This document shows, one piece after another, positions 8,770 through 17,255 of a stretch of DNA of 47,542 nucleotides (positions are counted from its first letter, which is position 1; each line of letters opens with the position of its first letter). Both the position numbers and the translations under genes were made by a program. The DNA lies in NCBI GenBank assembly GCA_903893975.1, contig CAITOL010000059.1, positions 1 to 47,542 of the forward strand. The letters run 5' to 3'. Under the pieces are notes generated by a model. It was not told the origin of the DNA. It saw only the letters and a program-made list of their open reading frames with translations, and ran no database searches. The DNA is from an uncultured Rhodospirillales bacterium (GTDB lineage: Bacteria > Pseudomonadota > Alphaproteobacteria > Acetobacterales > Acetobacteraceae).

Positions 8770-9759
8770 ATGGCGGTGGCGGCGTCGTTGGAACTGGTGC
8801 AGCTCACCAAACGCTACGGCCCGACCGTGGCGGTGGATGGCATCAACCTGCACATCCGCGCCGGCACCTATTGCTGCCTGCTCGGCCCCTCCGGCTGCGG
8901 CAAAACCACCACCTTGCGCATGATCGCCGGGCACGAGGCCGCCAGCGATGGCGATATCCTGCTCGGCGCGAGCAACGTCACCGACCTCGCGCCCGCCCGG
9001 CGCGGCACGGCGATGATGTTCCAGTCCTACGCCCTGTTCCCGCATCTGACGGTGCGCGACAACGTCGCCTTCGCGCTGAAAATGCGCGGCGTGGACAAAG
9101 CCACCCGCCACGCCAAGGCGCACGCGCTGCTCGACCTGGTGGCGATGGACCCATATGCCGACCGCCTGCCCGCCCAGCTTTCCGGCGGCCAGCAACAACG
9201 CGTCGCCCTCGCCCGCGCGCTGATCACCGAGCCGCAGATCCTGCTGCTCGACGAACCACTCTCCGCGCTCGACCCGTTTCTGCGCATCCGCATGCGCACC
9301 GAACTGCGCCGCCTGCAACGCACCCTCGGCATCACCTTCATCCATGTCACCCATAGCCAGGAAGAAGCGATGGCGCTGTCCGATCTGGTGGTGGTGATGA
9401 ATGGCGGCCGCATCGAACAAGCCGGCCCGCCGCGCGCGGTGTTCAACCAGCCCAGCTCGGAATTCGTCGCCCGCTTCATCGGCGGCCACAACGTCATCAC
9501 CCATCAAGGCCGCCAGATCGCCGTCCGCACCGATCGCCTCGCCCTGCACCCGGCCAGCGCCACCAGCGCCTCCGCCCTGCGCTGCACGGTCACCGAGGTC
9601 GAATACCAAGGCAGCTTCGTCCAGGTCGCCCTCGCCAGCGACACCGGCGCCGAACTCACCGCGCAAATCCCGGAAGCCACGTTCGACGCCGCGCCCTATG
9701 CCATCGGCGCCGCGGTGCTGGCCAGTTGGGATGCCACCGCCGCGCACCCGCTCGGCTGA
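8770..9759 (+). CDS. ABC transporter ATPase, polyamine/PotA type
   Basis: About 329 residues. Walker A is GPSGCGKTT, the Q-loop is FQSYALFPHLTV, the signature is LSGGQQQRVALARAL, Walker B is ILLLDEPLSALD and the switch His is in HVTHSQEEA. A TOBE-like C-terminal domain (about the last 80 residues) is typical of the spermidine/putrescine and iron (CUT1-like) ATPases. It energises import by the permeases encoded downstream. A GGGAGG Shine-Dalgarno (8755-8760) is nine bases from ATG 8770 and only three from ATG 8764, so 8770 is preferred. It is the first gene after the sigma-54 promoter and is followed by the binding protein and two permeases. The gene ends in a weak GCTC/GAGC hairpin with a T-run, probably too weak to terminate. 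Confidence 0.92.
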   Translation: MAVAASLELVQLTKRYGPTVAVDGINLHIRAGTYCCLLGPSGCGKTTTLRMIAGHEAASDGDILLGASNVTDLAPARRGTAMMFQSYALFPHLTVRDNVAFALKMRGVDKATRHAKAHALLDLVAMDPYADRLPAQLSGGQQQRVALARALITEPQILLLDEPLSALDPFLRIRMRTELRRLQRTLGITFIHVTHSQEEAMALSDLVVVMNGGRIEQAGPPRAVFNQPSSEFVARFIGGHNVITHQGRQIAVRTDRLALHPASATSASALRCTVTEVEYQGSFVQVALASDTGAELTAQIPEATFDAAPYAIGAAVLASWDATAAHPLG

Positions 9760-9794
9760 GCCTTTTTTTCACCCCACACAGGAGCGTTCCGCCC

Positions 9795-11072
9795 ATGCAA
9801 GCCGCCAAACTCAATCGCCGCGCCCTGCTGAAATCCGGCGCCGGCCTCGCCGGCCTCGCCGCCGGCTCGGGCGCCATCACCGGCTTCCCGTATATCATGG
9901 CGCAAGAGCCGAAAGTGTTGCGCTATCTCGGCACCGCGGTGAACGAGGGCGATGACATCTCCAAAAAATGCCTCGCCGATACCGGCATCAAAATCGAATA
10001 CATCACCGCGACCACGGACGATGTCACCAAACGCGTCGTCACCCAGCCCAACTCGTTCGACGTGCTGGACACCGAATATTTCAGCCTGAAAAAGCTGGTG
10101 CCGTCCGGCAACATCCTGCCGCTGAACGCGCGCAAGATTAAAGAGTTCAACAACATCACCCCGGTTTTCACCAAGGGCGAACTGCCCAACGGCAAAAAAA
10201 TCGGCAACCAGGGCACCGCGCCGTGGAAGGTGATGTATCTGGAAGGCGAAAAATCCACCAAATTCGCCACCAAACCCACCGATTTCGTCACCCTGATCCC
10301 AACCGTCTATAACGCCGACACGCTCGGCATCCGCCCAGACCTGATCAAGCGCCCGATCACCTCCTGGGCCGAACTGCTCAACAAGGAATTCAAGGGCAAG
10401 GCCGCCATCCTCAACATCCCTTCCATCGGCATCATGGATGCGGCGATGGTGGTGGAAGCGACCGGCCAGCACAAATACGCCGACAAAGGCAACATGACCC
10501 GGGCCGAAATCGACCTGACCATGAAGATCATGACGGAGGCGAAAAAAGCCGGCCAGTTCCGCGCCTTCTGGAAAGACTTCAACGAGAGCGTCAACCTGAT
10601 GGCCTCGGGTGAGACCGTCATCCAGTCGATGTGGTCGCCCGCGGTCACCAAAGTCCGCTCCATGGGCGTGCCCTGCGTGTTCCAGCCGCTGAAGGAAGGC
10701 TATCGCTCCTGGGCCTCCGGCTTCTGCGTCTCCAAGGCGGTGAACGGCAAAAAGCTCGAATGGGCCTACGAATTCGTCAACTGGTTCCTCTCCGGCTGGG
10801 CCGGCGCCTACCTCAACCGCCAGGGCTATTATTCGGCCGTGCTCTCCACCGCCAAAGCCAACATGGCCCCCTATGAATGGGCCTATTGGATGGAAGGCAA
10901 ACCGGCGACGCAAGACATCAAGGGCCCCGATGGCGGCTTGCTGGAAAAGGCCGGCGCCACCCGCGATGGCGGATCTTACGACGACCGCATGGGCAATGTC
11001 GCCTGCTGGAATGCGGTGATGGACGAAAACGACTACATGGTCCGTAAATGGAATGAATTCATCGCGGCCTGA
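9795..11072 (+). CDS. Periplasmic substrate-binding protein of polyamine-type ABC transporter
   Basis: A 425-residue extracytoplasmic binding protein (PotD/SBP_bac type). The N-terminus, with RRALLKSGAGLAGLAAGSG, is a twin-arginine signal, so the protein is probably exported folded by Tat. The mature part begins near QEPKVLRYLG and has the two-lobe pattern of PotD-like proteins, including a VRSMG...EGYRSW block. The ATG at 9795 follows an AGGAGCG Shine-Dalgarno. A strong stem-loop just after the stop (11082-11107) separates it from the permeases and may raise its mRNA level relative to theirs. PotD-type proteins bind polyamines, but the linked hydantoinase and ureide genes suggest a cyclic ureide or related nitrogen compound instead. 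That specificity is inference. Confidence 0.9.
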   Translation: MQAAKLNRRALLKSGAGLAGLAAGSGAITGFPYIMAQEPKVLRYLGTAVNEGDDISKKCLADTGIKIEYITATTDDVTKRVVTQPNSFDVLDTEYFSLKKLVPSGNILPLNARKIKEFNNITPVFTKGELPNGKKIGNQGTAPWKVMYLEGEKSTKFATKPTDFVTLIPTVYNADTLGIRPDLIKRPITSWAELLNKEFKGKAAILNIPSIGIMDAAMVVEATGQHKYADKGNMTRAEIDLTMKIMTEAKKAGQFRAFWKDFNESVNLMASGETVIQSMWSPAVTKVRSMGVPCVFQPLKEGYRSWASGFCVSKAVNGKKLEWAYEFVNWFLSGWAGAYLNRQGYYSAVLSTAKANMAPYEWAYWMEGKPATQDIKGPDGGLLEKAGATRDGGSYDDRMGNVACWNAVMDENDYMVRKWNEFIAA

Positions 11073-11081
11073 ACCTGCAAT

Positions 11082-11107
11082 CTGCGCGGTGCCCCGGCAC
11101 CGCGCAG
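11082..11107 (+). promoter_or_regulatory. Intercistronic mRNA stem-loop between binding-protein and permease genes
   Basis: CTGCGCGGTGCC (11082-11093) and GGCACCGCGCAG (11096-11107) are perfect reverse complements. With a realistic 4-6 base loop, a 10-11-bp stem remains. There is no T-run, so this is more likely a 3'-end protector or processing element than a full terminator. Such elements after binding-protein genes are a known way to give more binding protein than permease. Confidence 0.55.
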
Positions 11108-11126
11108 CGTCCGCCCTGGAAATGGT

Positions 11127-12008
11127 ATGAAATCCCATCTTACCCCCCTCATCGCCTGGCTGCAAGCCGGCCCGATGATGCTGGTCTTCGCGCTGTTCTT
11201 CCTGTTGCCGCTCGCCTTCGTGGTCACGGTCAGCTTCTGGGATTACAACGAGTACGAGATGATCCCCAGCTTCACCACGCGCGGCTATGCTGACACGTTT
11301 GAAGGCTGCCTGGCGGAACTGCCCGGCCTATGCACCATCCTGAAAACCTATCTGGAAACCGTCAAACTCTGTTTCCTGGTCTGGCTGCTCACCTTGCTGA
11401 TCGGCTTCACCGTCGCCTATTTCCTCGCCTTTCACGTGCACAGCAAAACCTGGCAGATCGTGCTGTCGCTGCTCTGCACCATTCCGTTCTGGACCTCGAA
11501 CGTCATCCGCATGATCGCCTGGATTCCGCTGTTGGGCCGCAACGGGCTGGTCAATCGCGGCCTGCTCGGCCTCGGCGCCATCGACGCGCCGCTGGAATGG
11601 CTGCTGTTCTCCGAATTCGCCGTCGTGCTGGCGCTGGTCCACCTGTTCACCTTCTTCATGGTGGTGCCGATTTTCAATTCGATGATCCGCATCGACCGCC
11701 GCCTGGTGGAAGCCGCCTATGATGCCGGGGCCACCGGCTGGCAAACGCTGTGCAATGTCATCATCCCGCTGGCAAAGCCCGGCATCGTCATCGGCTCGAT
11801 CTTCGTCATCACCATCGTCATGGGGGATTTCATCACCATCGGCGTGATGGGCGGCCAGCAGATCGCCTCCGCCGGCAAGATGATCGAGGTGCGGCTGAAC
11901 GCGCTGCAATTCCCCGCCGCCGCCGCCAATGCCGTCATTCTGCTCGGCGTGACCTTCCTCATCATCACCGCCCTCTCCCGGCTGGTCGATATCCGCAAGG
12001 AACTCTGA
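11127..12008 (+). CDS. ABC transporter permease 1 (PotB-like)
   Basis: A 293-residue integral membrane protein of the binding-protein-dependent permease family. It has about six hydrophobic segments (first around residues 12-36, then about 75-95, 105-125, 155-180, 215-240 and 265-285). The cytoplasmic EAA loop reads EAAYDAGATGWQTLCNVIIPLAKPG, the site that docks on the ATPase. It forms the channel with the next permease. The two genes are separated by only two bases, so they are co-translated. Shine-Dalgarno support for ATG 11127 is weak (TGGAAA). Confidence 0.9.
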   Translation: MKSHLTPLIAWLQAGPMMLVFALFFLLPLAFVVTVSFWDYNEYEMIPSFTTRGYADTFEGCLAELPGLCTILKTYLETVKLCFLVWLLTLLIGFTVAYFLAFHVHSKTWQIVLSLLCTIPFWTSNVIRMIAWIPLLGRNGLVNRGLLGLGAIDAPLEWLLFSEFAVVLALVHLFTFFMVVPIFNSMIRIDRRLVEAAYDAGATGWQTLCNVIIPLAKPGIVIGSIFVITIVMGDFITIGVMGGQQIASAGKMIEVRLNALQFPAAAANAVILLGVTFLIITALSRLVDIRKEL

Positions 12009-12010
12009 TC

Positions 12011-12889
12011 ATGCCCGCCGCACGCCCCCGCGCCTTCTACGTTCTGGCCGGCTTTTTCGCGCTTTACGTCGCCTTCCTCTACGGCCCGATGCTGGCCATT
12101 TTCACGCTGTCGTTCCAAGGGCCGGATGGCGGCCTCACCTTCCCGATGAACGGCCTGTCGCTACACTGGTTCGCCAAGCTGTTCGCCGGCGGCGGCATCG
12201 TCGATATCGGCGTTGCCCTGCTGCGCTCGCTCCGCCTCGGCCTCTTGGTCATGGCGCTCACCGTCGTGCTCTCGGTCGCCGCCGGCATGGCCTTCCGCAA
12301 ATCTTTCGCTGGTGCCGGCCTGCTGTTCTACACTGCCATCGCCAGCCTCATCGTGCCCTCCATCATCACCTCGCTCGGCATCGCGCTCGAATTCCGGCTG
12401 CTGGATGATTTCATCCACTGGCTCGGCTTTGAAGACTGGACCACCGGCATGGGCCTCTACACCTCCGGCCTCGGCGCCCATCTCAGCTGGACCCTGCCCT
12501 TCGGCCTGCTCATCATGTTCGCCATCTTCAACCGCTTCGACACCAGGCTGGAAGAAGCCGCCCGCGACCTTGGCGCCACCCCCTGGCAGAGCTTCCGCCA
12601 CGTCGTTCTGCCGATCATCCTGCCCAGCGTGGTCGGCATCGGCCTGTTTGGCTTCACCCTCTCATGGGATGAACTCGCCCGCTCCAGCCAGGCCATCGGC
12701 GCGGTCAACACTTTGCCGCTGGAATTGCAGGGCTTGACGACCACCGTCACCAAGCCAGACATTTACGCCCTGGGAACAATCACCTCGGCTGTCTCCTTCA
12801 TCGCTATCTTCGCCGGCCTGTTCGCCATCCAGGCGCTGCAACGCCGCCAAAGCCGGCGCGGGTCCGACGCCGGCAGCGGAATGGTCTGA
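12011..12889 (+). CDS. ABC transporter permease 2 (PotC-like)
   Basis: A 292-residue polytopic membrane protein with an N-terminal signal-anchor-like helix (FYVLAGFFALYVAFLYGPML) and about five further helices. The EAA loop is EEAARDLGATPWQSFRHVVLPIILP. It is the second channel subunit of the importer. Its last bases overlap the start of the racemase gene (TGATG, shared base 12889). This ties the transporter directly to the catabolic enzymes and is strong evidence that all belong to one transcription unit and one pathway. Confidence 0.9.
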   Translation: MPAARPRAFYVLAGFFALYVAFLYGPMLAIFTLSFQGPDGGLTFPMNGLSLHWFAKLFAGGGIVDIGVALLRSLRLGLLVMALTVVLSVAAGMAFRKSFAGAGLLFYTAIASLIVPSIITSLGIALEFRLLDDFIHWLGFEDWTTGMGLYTSGLGAHLSWTLPFGLLIMFAIFNRFDTRLEEAARDLGATPWQSFRHVVLPIILPSVVGIGLFGFTLSWDELARSSQAIGAVNTLPLELQGLTTTVTKPDIYALGTITSAVSFIAIFAGLFAIQALQRRQSRRGSDAGSGMV

Positions 12890-13617
12890 TGCGCATCCAC
12901 CTCGTCAATCCCAACACCACCCAATCCATGACCGATGGCATCGCCGCCGCCGCCCGCGCGGCCGCCCTGCCCGGCACCACCATCAACGCCACGCAACCCG
13001 CCATGGGCCCAGCCTCCATCGAAGGCTATTACGACGAAGCCTTCGCCGTGCCCGGCATGCTCGCCCGCATCGCCGAACACCATGAAGCCGACGCCCACGT
13101 CATCGCCTGCTTCGACGATACCGGGCTCGATGCCGCCCGCAGCCTCGCCACCGCCCCGGTGATCGGCATTGGGGAGGCCGCGTTCCACGCCGCCAGCCTG
13201 CTCGCCGGCCGCTTCAGCGTCATCACCACCCTCGGCCGCTCTATCCCCGCGATCGAGCACAACCTCATCCGCTACGGCCTCGCCAGCCGCTGCGCCAAAG
13301 TGCGCGCCGCGGAAATTCCGGTGCTGGAACTGGATAACCCCGCCTCGGACGCCAGCGCCCGCATCTCCGCCGAAATCGCCGCCGCCATCACGCACGACCG
13401 CGCGGAGGCCATCGTGCTCGGCTGCGCCGGCATGGCCGCCCTCGCCGCCCGACTGTCGCAGTTGCACGGCCTGCCCGTGGTCGATGGCGTCGCCGCGGCC
13501 GTCGCCTTCGCCGAAGCTTTGGTCCGGCTCGGCCTGCGCACCTCCAAGCGCGGCGGCTATGCGGCCCCCCTGGCCAAACCCTATGCTGGCAGCTTCGCTG
13601 CCTTCGCCCCCCTTTGA
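12889..13617 (+). CDS. Asp/Glu/hydantoin racemase family protein
   Basis: A 242-residue protein opening with the family signature MRIHLVNPNTTQSMT. The two catalytic cysteines expected of cofactor-independent racemases are present: Cys74 (VIACFDDTGLDAAR) and Cys179 (VLGCAGMA). The family includes hydantoin racemase and allantoin racemase, which interconvert enantiomers so that a stereospecific hydrolase can use both. Next to a hydantoinase and an AllA-like gene, either allantoin or a 5-substituted hydantoin is a sensible substrate. Its start overlaps the permease stop, and 15 bases separate it from the hydantoinase. Confidence 0.88.
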   Translation: MRIHLVNPNTTQSMTDGIAAAARAAALPGTTINATQPAMGPASIEGYYDEAFAVPGMLARIAEHHEADAHVIACFDDTGLDAARSLATAPVIGIGEAAFHAASLLAGRFSVITTLGRSIPAIEHNLIRYGLASRCAKVRAAEIPVLELDNPASDASARISAEIAAAITHDRAEAIVLGCAGMAALAARLSQLHGLPVVDGVAAAVAFAEALVRLGLRTSKRGGYAAPLAKPYAGSFAAFAPL

Positions 13618-13632
13618 TTTCGGAGAGACGAC

Positions 13633-15060
13633 ATGGCCGAGTATGACCTGGTGATTGCTGGCGGCACGGTAATCACCGCCACCGACACCGTCCGCGCCGA
13701 TATCGGCATCCGCGCCGGCAAAATCGTCGCCGTCGCCGACAAGCTCAGCGGTGGCGCCAAAACCATCGACGCCGCCGGCCTGCTGGTCATGCCCGGCGGC
13801 ATCGACAGCCACGTGCACATCGCGCAGAACCCCGAAGGCGCCGCGCGTATGGCGGACGACTTCATCTCCGGCACCCGCTCCGCTTTGGCCGGCGGCAACA
13901 CCACCGTGCTGCCCTTCGCCCTGCAACCGCGCGGCGCCAAACTGCGCGACGTCGTCACCGCCTACCACGCCGAAGCGGACGGCAAAGCCCTGTGCGATTA
14001 CGGCTTCCATCTCATCATCACCGACCCCTCCCCCTCCGTGCTCGGCCAGGAACTGCCGGCGTTGATCGAGGACGGCTACACCTCGTTCAAAGTCTTCATG
14101 ACCTATGACGACATGGTGCTGAACGACCGCCAGTTGCTGGAGGTTTTCGCCTGCGCCCGCGATTGCGGCGCCCTGGTGATGGTGCACGCCGAAGGCTATG
14201 ACAGCATCAAATTCATGACCGAGCGGCTGGAAGCCCAAGGCAAAACCGCGCCCTACTACCACGCCGTCTCCCGCCCGGAACTGGTCGAACGCGAAGCCAC
14301 CCATCGCGCCATCAGCCACGGCGAATTGATCGACGTGCCGATCATGATCGTCCACATCTCCGGCCGGGAAGCGATGGAACAAGTGCGCTGGGCGCAGCAG
14401 CGCGGCCTGAAGGTCTACGGCGAAACCTGCCCGCAATACATCGCCCTCACGGCCGACGACCTCAAAGGCCTGAACATGGACGAGACCGGCGGCAAATATG
14501 TCTGCTCCCCGCCGCCGCGCGACCACGCCTCATGGGACGCCATCTGGGAAGGCATTCGCACCGGCGTCTTCCAGACCTTCTCGTCGGACCACTGCCCCTT
14601 CCTCTACGAGGGCGATGGCGGCAAGCTGAGTTCCAAAGCCCGCACCTCGTTCAAATGGGTGCCCAACGGCATCCCCGGCGTGGAAACCCGCCTGCCGATC
14701 CTCTATTCCAAGGGCGTGGTCGAAGGCCGCATCACCGTCAACGAATTCGTCGCCCTCACCAGCACCAACCACGCCAAAATGTACGGGCTTTATCCGGAAA
14801 AAGGCTCCATCGGCGTCGGCTTCGATGCCGATCTGGTACTTTGGGACCCGAACCGGCGCGAAGTGATCCGCCAGGAAATCCTGCATCACGGCTCGGACTA
14901 TACCCCCTATGAGGGCATGGAGGTGACCGGCTGGCCGGTGATGACCGTGCTGCGCGGCCAAGTGGTCTATGAAGACGGCAAAATCACCGCGCCAGACGGC
15001 GCCGGCCGCTTCCTCAAACGTGCCCGCTCGCCTTTCGCCGTACCCAAGGGTGCGGCGTGA
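13633..15060 (+). CDS. Dihydropyrimidinase/hydantoinase family amidohydrolase
   Basis: This 475-residue cyclic amidohydrolase carries a complete binuclear metal centre: His60 and His62 (GGIDSHVHIAQ), the carboxylated Lys153 (GYTSFKVFMTYD), His185 (VMVHAEGYD), His241 (IMIVHISGREA) and Asp319 (TFSSDHCPF). Length and motif order match D-hydantoinase/dihydropyrimidinase. It opens cyclic ureides such as hydantoins, dihydropyrimidines or possibly allantoin; the exact ring is not readable from sequence. A GGAGAGACGAC Shine-Dalgarno precedes ATG 13633. The stop overlaps the GTG start of the AllA-like gene by four bases. No carbamoylase (hyuC/allC) is linked, so the carbamoyl product must be processed elsewhere or by the AllA-like step. 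Confidence 0.92.
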   Translation: MAEYDLVIAGGTVITATDTVRADIGIRAGKIVAVADKLSGGAKTIDAAGLLVMPGGIDSHVHIAQNPEGAARMADDFISGTRSALAGGNTTVLPFALQPRGAKLRDVVTAYHAEADGKALCDYGFHLIITDPSPSVLGQELPALIEDGYTSFKVFMTYDDMVLNDRQLLEVFACARDCGALVMVHAEGYDSIKFMTERLEAQGKTAPYYHAVSRPELVEREATHRAISHGELIDVPIMIVHISGREAMEQVRWAQQRGLKVYGETCPQYIALTADDLKGLNMDETGGKYVCSPPPRDHASWDAIWEGIRTGVFQTFSSDHCPFLYEGDGGKLSSKARTSFKWVPNGIPGVETRLPILYSKGVVEGRITVNEFVALTSTNHAKMYGLYPEKGSIGVGFDADLVLWDPNRREVIRQEILHHGSDYTPYEGMEVTGWPVMTVLRGQVVYEDGKITAPDGAGRFLKRARSPFAVPKGAA

Positions 15061-15539
15061 CCCGCATTCAGATCCAGCCGATCACGGCGGAGGATTTTTC
15101 CCCGTTCGGCACCCTGCTCACCGCCAGACCCGGCTGTGCGCGGCTGAATTTCGCCGCCCCGGTGAATAATTTCCGCCCCAACGCCAAGGCCAACCTCGCC
15201 ATCGTCCGCCCCCCGGTCGCGGTCATGCCGTGCTGCGTCACGTTGATGGAACGGCACGCCTATTCCACCCAGGCCTTCATGCCGCTGGGCGGCGTGCGCG
15301 CTTTGCTCTTCGTCGCCCCTGGCGGCGATGCCGGGCCAGATCTCACCCAGGCCCGCGCCTTCGCCGTGCCCGGCGATATCGGCATTTCCTACCATGTCGG
15401 CACCTGGCACATGGGCATGGCGCTGCTCGACCAGCCCGGCAGCATGGCCATGCTGGTGCACGAAGACGGCAGTGCGGCCGATACCGAATTCCGCGAGATC
15501 GCGGCGGTGGAACTCAGCGCGGCTGCAGCGGCGGAATAG
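15057..15539 (+). CDS. Ureidoglycolate lyase family protein (AllA-like)
   Basis: 160 residues, the usual AllA size. Conserved blocks are ERHAYSTQAFMPLGG and the GTWHMGMALL turn of this small beta-barrel family. AllA releases urea from ureidoglycolate and leaves glyoxylate, the last carbon-nitrogen step of allantoin use. The start is GTG at 15057, within GTGA shared with the hydantoinase stop. The 3' end overlaps the 3' end of the convergent GST-like gene by 26 bases (15514-15539). An allantoinase-to-AllA gap (allantoate amidohydrolase) is not filled nearby, so a modified ureide route is also possible. Confidence 0.85.
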   Translation: MTRIQIQPITAEDFSPFGTLLTARPGCARLNFAAPVNNFRPNAKANLAIVRPPVAVMPCCVTLMERHAYSTQAFMPLGGVRALLFVAPGGDAGPDLTQARAFAVPGDIGISYHVGTWHMGMALLDQPGSMAMLVHEDGSAADTEFREIAAVELSAAAAAE

Positions 15540-16626
15540 TCGCGGCTTCACCGGGTGCAAGTTGCAGCGCCTCCCAACAGCCATGCGCCCGCAAAATCGC
15601 CTCCAGCCGGGTTCGGGCCGGGCCTTGCACCGCATCCAGCGCCAGCTTCAGCCAGCCCAGGCAATTGGCTTTGTAGCGGTTGGCGGTCGCCACCATTGGC
15701 AGGCCACGGAGCTGGACGCTGAACCGCCCCACGGCGCCCTCCGCCGTGCGCGATACCGCACCGCCACCATCCGCCAGCGCCGGATGCGCCTGCACCGCCG
15801 CCGCATTGGCCACCAGGAACGGCAGATAAACCTCCCCAATCAGCGTCAGCAACGCCGACACCCCGGCCCCAAGCGGCGCCGCCGGATCGCGCCATGCGCC
15901 CTCGATGCCCGAGGCATCATCCAGGTCCTGCACCCATTGAAACGTCCGCACCGCATCCCGCCGCATAATCGCCGAGGCGCTCGGGTCGATGGCGCATTGG
16001 GACAGCTGGGCAAATAACCCGATATCGCCGATGGACGGCCGCCCGCCGAACAAATACCGCTCGCTCTCCAACTGCGCCTCAATCGCCGCCAGCACCTCGG
16101 GGTAGGTCGCGCGCAGCAACGGCCGGTTCACCTCCCGGTCCCCCATGCTGGCCAGCACTTTGGTCTGGCGGTCGCGAAACCGCGCGATGATGCCGTCGAA
16201 CTGCGCCGCCGGCATCGCCCCCAGCCAGCCCGCCATCTGCCGGCGCGAACAGAACGCCTGGTCCTGTTCGGCATCCCACCGATAATCGAACATCGGCAGC
16301 ACCAGCCATTCATCGGCGAAGTCTTCGATCAACCGCGCCAGAAACCGGTCCGCCGGATCATCCGGCAGCAGGCTGCGTTCCGGGTGCAGCTGTTCCAGCG
16401 CCAAAATCATCGGCGTGCTATCGGCCCAATACCGTCCATCCGGCAGTTGCATCACCGGGATCATGCGCTTGCCGGCGTCCTTCAACTCCCCGCTTTCCGC
16501 CAGATAGCCTTGCGGCACGATCCAGTTATGCGGCAGGCGGCGATAGCGCAGCACCGCCCGCATTTTCAGACTGTAGGGCGATCCCGGTCCGCCCATTAAC
16601 CGATAGCGTGCTGCGGTCATCGCCAT
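15514..16626 (-). CDS. Glutathione S-transferase-like protein, extended C-terminus
   Basis: 370 residues, clearly longer than the usual GST of about 220. The N-terminal thioredoxin-like part contains GSPYSLKMRAVLRYRRLPHNW and the cis-Pro/Ser glutathione-binding region (MIPVMQLPDGRYWADSTPMILALEQL). An all-helical region follows, with extra sequence after residue 230 that I do not recognise. ATG 16626 overlaps the stop of the LeuD-like gene (TGATG). It is the last gene of the lyase-LeuC-LeuD operon, so it probably serves that pathway, for example as an isomerase acting on a maleate-type double bond. That role is inference from context. Confidence 0.8.
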   Translation of the reverse strand: MAMTAARYRLMGGPGSPYSLKMRAVLRYRRLPHNWIVPQGYLAESGELKDAGKRMIPVMQLPDGRYWADSTPMILALEQLHPERSLLPDDPADRFLARLIEDFADEWLVLPMFDYRWDAEQDQAFCSRRQMAGWLGAMPAAQFDGIIARFRDRQTKVLASMGDREVNRPLLRATYPEVLAAIEAQLESERYLFGGRPSIGDIGLFAQLSQCAIDPSASAIMRRDAVRTFQWVQDLDDASGIEGAWRDPAAPLGAGVSALLTLIGEVYLPFLVANAAAVQAHPALADGGGAVSRTAEGAVGRFSVQLRGLPMVATANRYKANCLGWLKLALDAVQGPARTRLEAILRAHGCWEALQLAPGEAATIPPLQPR

Positions 16627-17255
16627 CAGCCTTTCGCCAGCCACGGCATATCCGCGTCGAACTTGCCCTCGAAGCTGGCAATCGCGTCCGCCTGACTCAG
16701 GGTGAAGGTAATATCATCCATCCCCGCCAGCAGCAGCTGTTTGCGAAACGGATCGATATCGAAGTGGTCCTCGCCCTGCCCGTCGTTGACCCCCACCGGC
16801 CCGGTCACGGTTTGCGCTTCCAGATCCACCACCAGCCGCGCGCCGGGGTTGCGCGCCAGGGCGGCCCGCAACTCGGCGCAGCGCGCTTCCGGCAGCACAA
16901 TCGGCAGCAAGCCGTTCTTCATGCTGTTGTTGAAGAAAATATCGCCAAAGCTCGGCGCAATCACCACCCGAATGCCGGCATCATCCAGCGCCCACACCGC
17001 ATGTTCGCGCGATGACCCGCAGCCGAAATTCTTGCCCGCCACCAGAATGCCGGCAGCCTTGGTCGGTGCCTGGTTCAGCGGAAAATCCGCCTTCGGGCTG
17101 CCATCGGGGTTGGCGCGCAGATCGTTGAACAGCAAATGCCCATAGCCATCCGCCCGCGCCCGCCACAAAAACCGGGCGGGAATAATCTGGTCGGTATCCA
17201 CGTTGGCCATCTCCAACGCCGCCGCCACCGCGTCAGTGCGTTCGAATTTGCGCAT
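16626..17255 (-). CDS. LeuD-like small subunit of a 3-isopropylmalate dehydratase-type hydro-lyase
   Basis: 209 residues, the length of bacterial LeuD. It has NVDTDQIIPARFL near the start and the swivel-domain glycine loop KNFGCGSSREHAVWAL. It pairs with the LeuC-like subunit to form the active site of an aconitase-family enzyme. ATG 17255 overlaps the LeuC stop (TGATG); a GTG one codon upstream is an alternative. The neighbours are not leucine genes: no leuA or leuB is present, and the operon leads with an isocitrate-lyase-family enzyme. A catabolic hydratase (dimethylmaleate, citraconate or similar) is at least as likely as leucine synthesis. Confidence 0.88.
   Translation of the reverse strand: MRKFERTDAVAAALEMANVDTDQIIPARFLWRARADGYGHLLFNDLRANPDGSPKADFPLNQAPTKAAGILVAGKNFGCGSSREHAVWALDDAGIRVVIAPSFGDIFFNNSMKNGLLPIVLPEARCAELRAALARNPGARLVVDLEAQTVTGPVGVNDGQGEDHFDIDPFRKQLLLAGMDDITFTLSQADAIASFEGKFDADMPWLAKG

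Noticed and set aside
9750-9769. GCTC/GAGC hairpin followed by seven Ts at the end of the ABC ATPase gene
   Set aside because: The 4-bp stem is too weak for termination, and the binding-protein gene of the same transporter follows 35 bases later.
12763-14526. A 587-codon open frame on the minus strand, opposite the racemase and hydantoinase genes
   Set aside because: It mirrors strong coding genes with catalytic residues on the plus strand; the Gly/Ala/Asp/His-rich translation is typical of GC-rich antisense frames.
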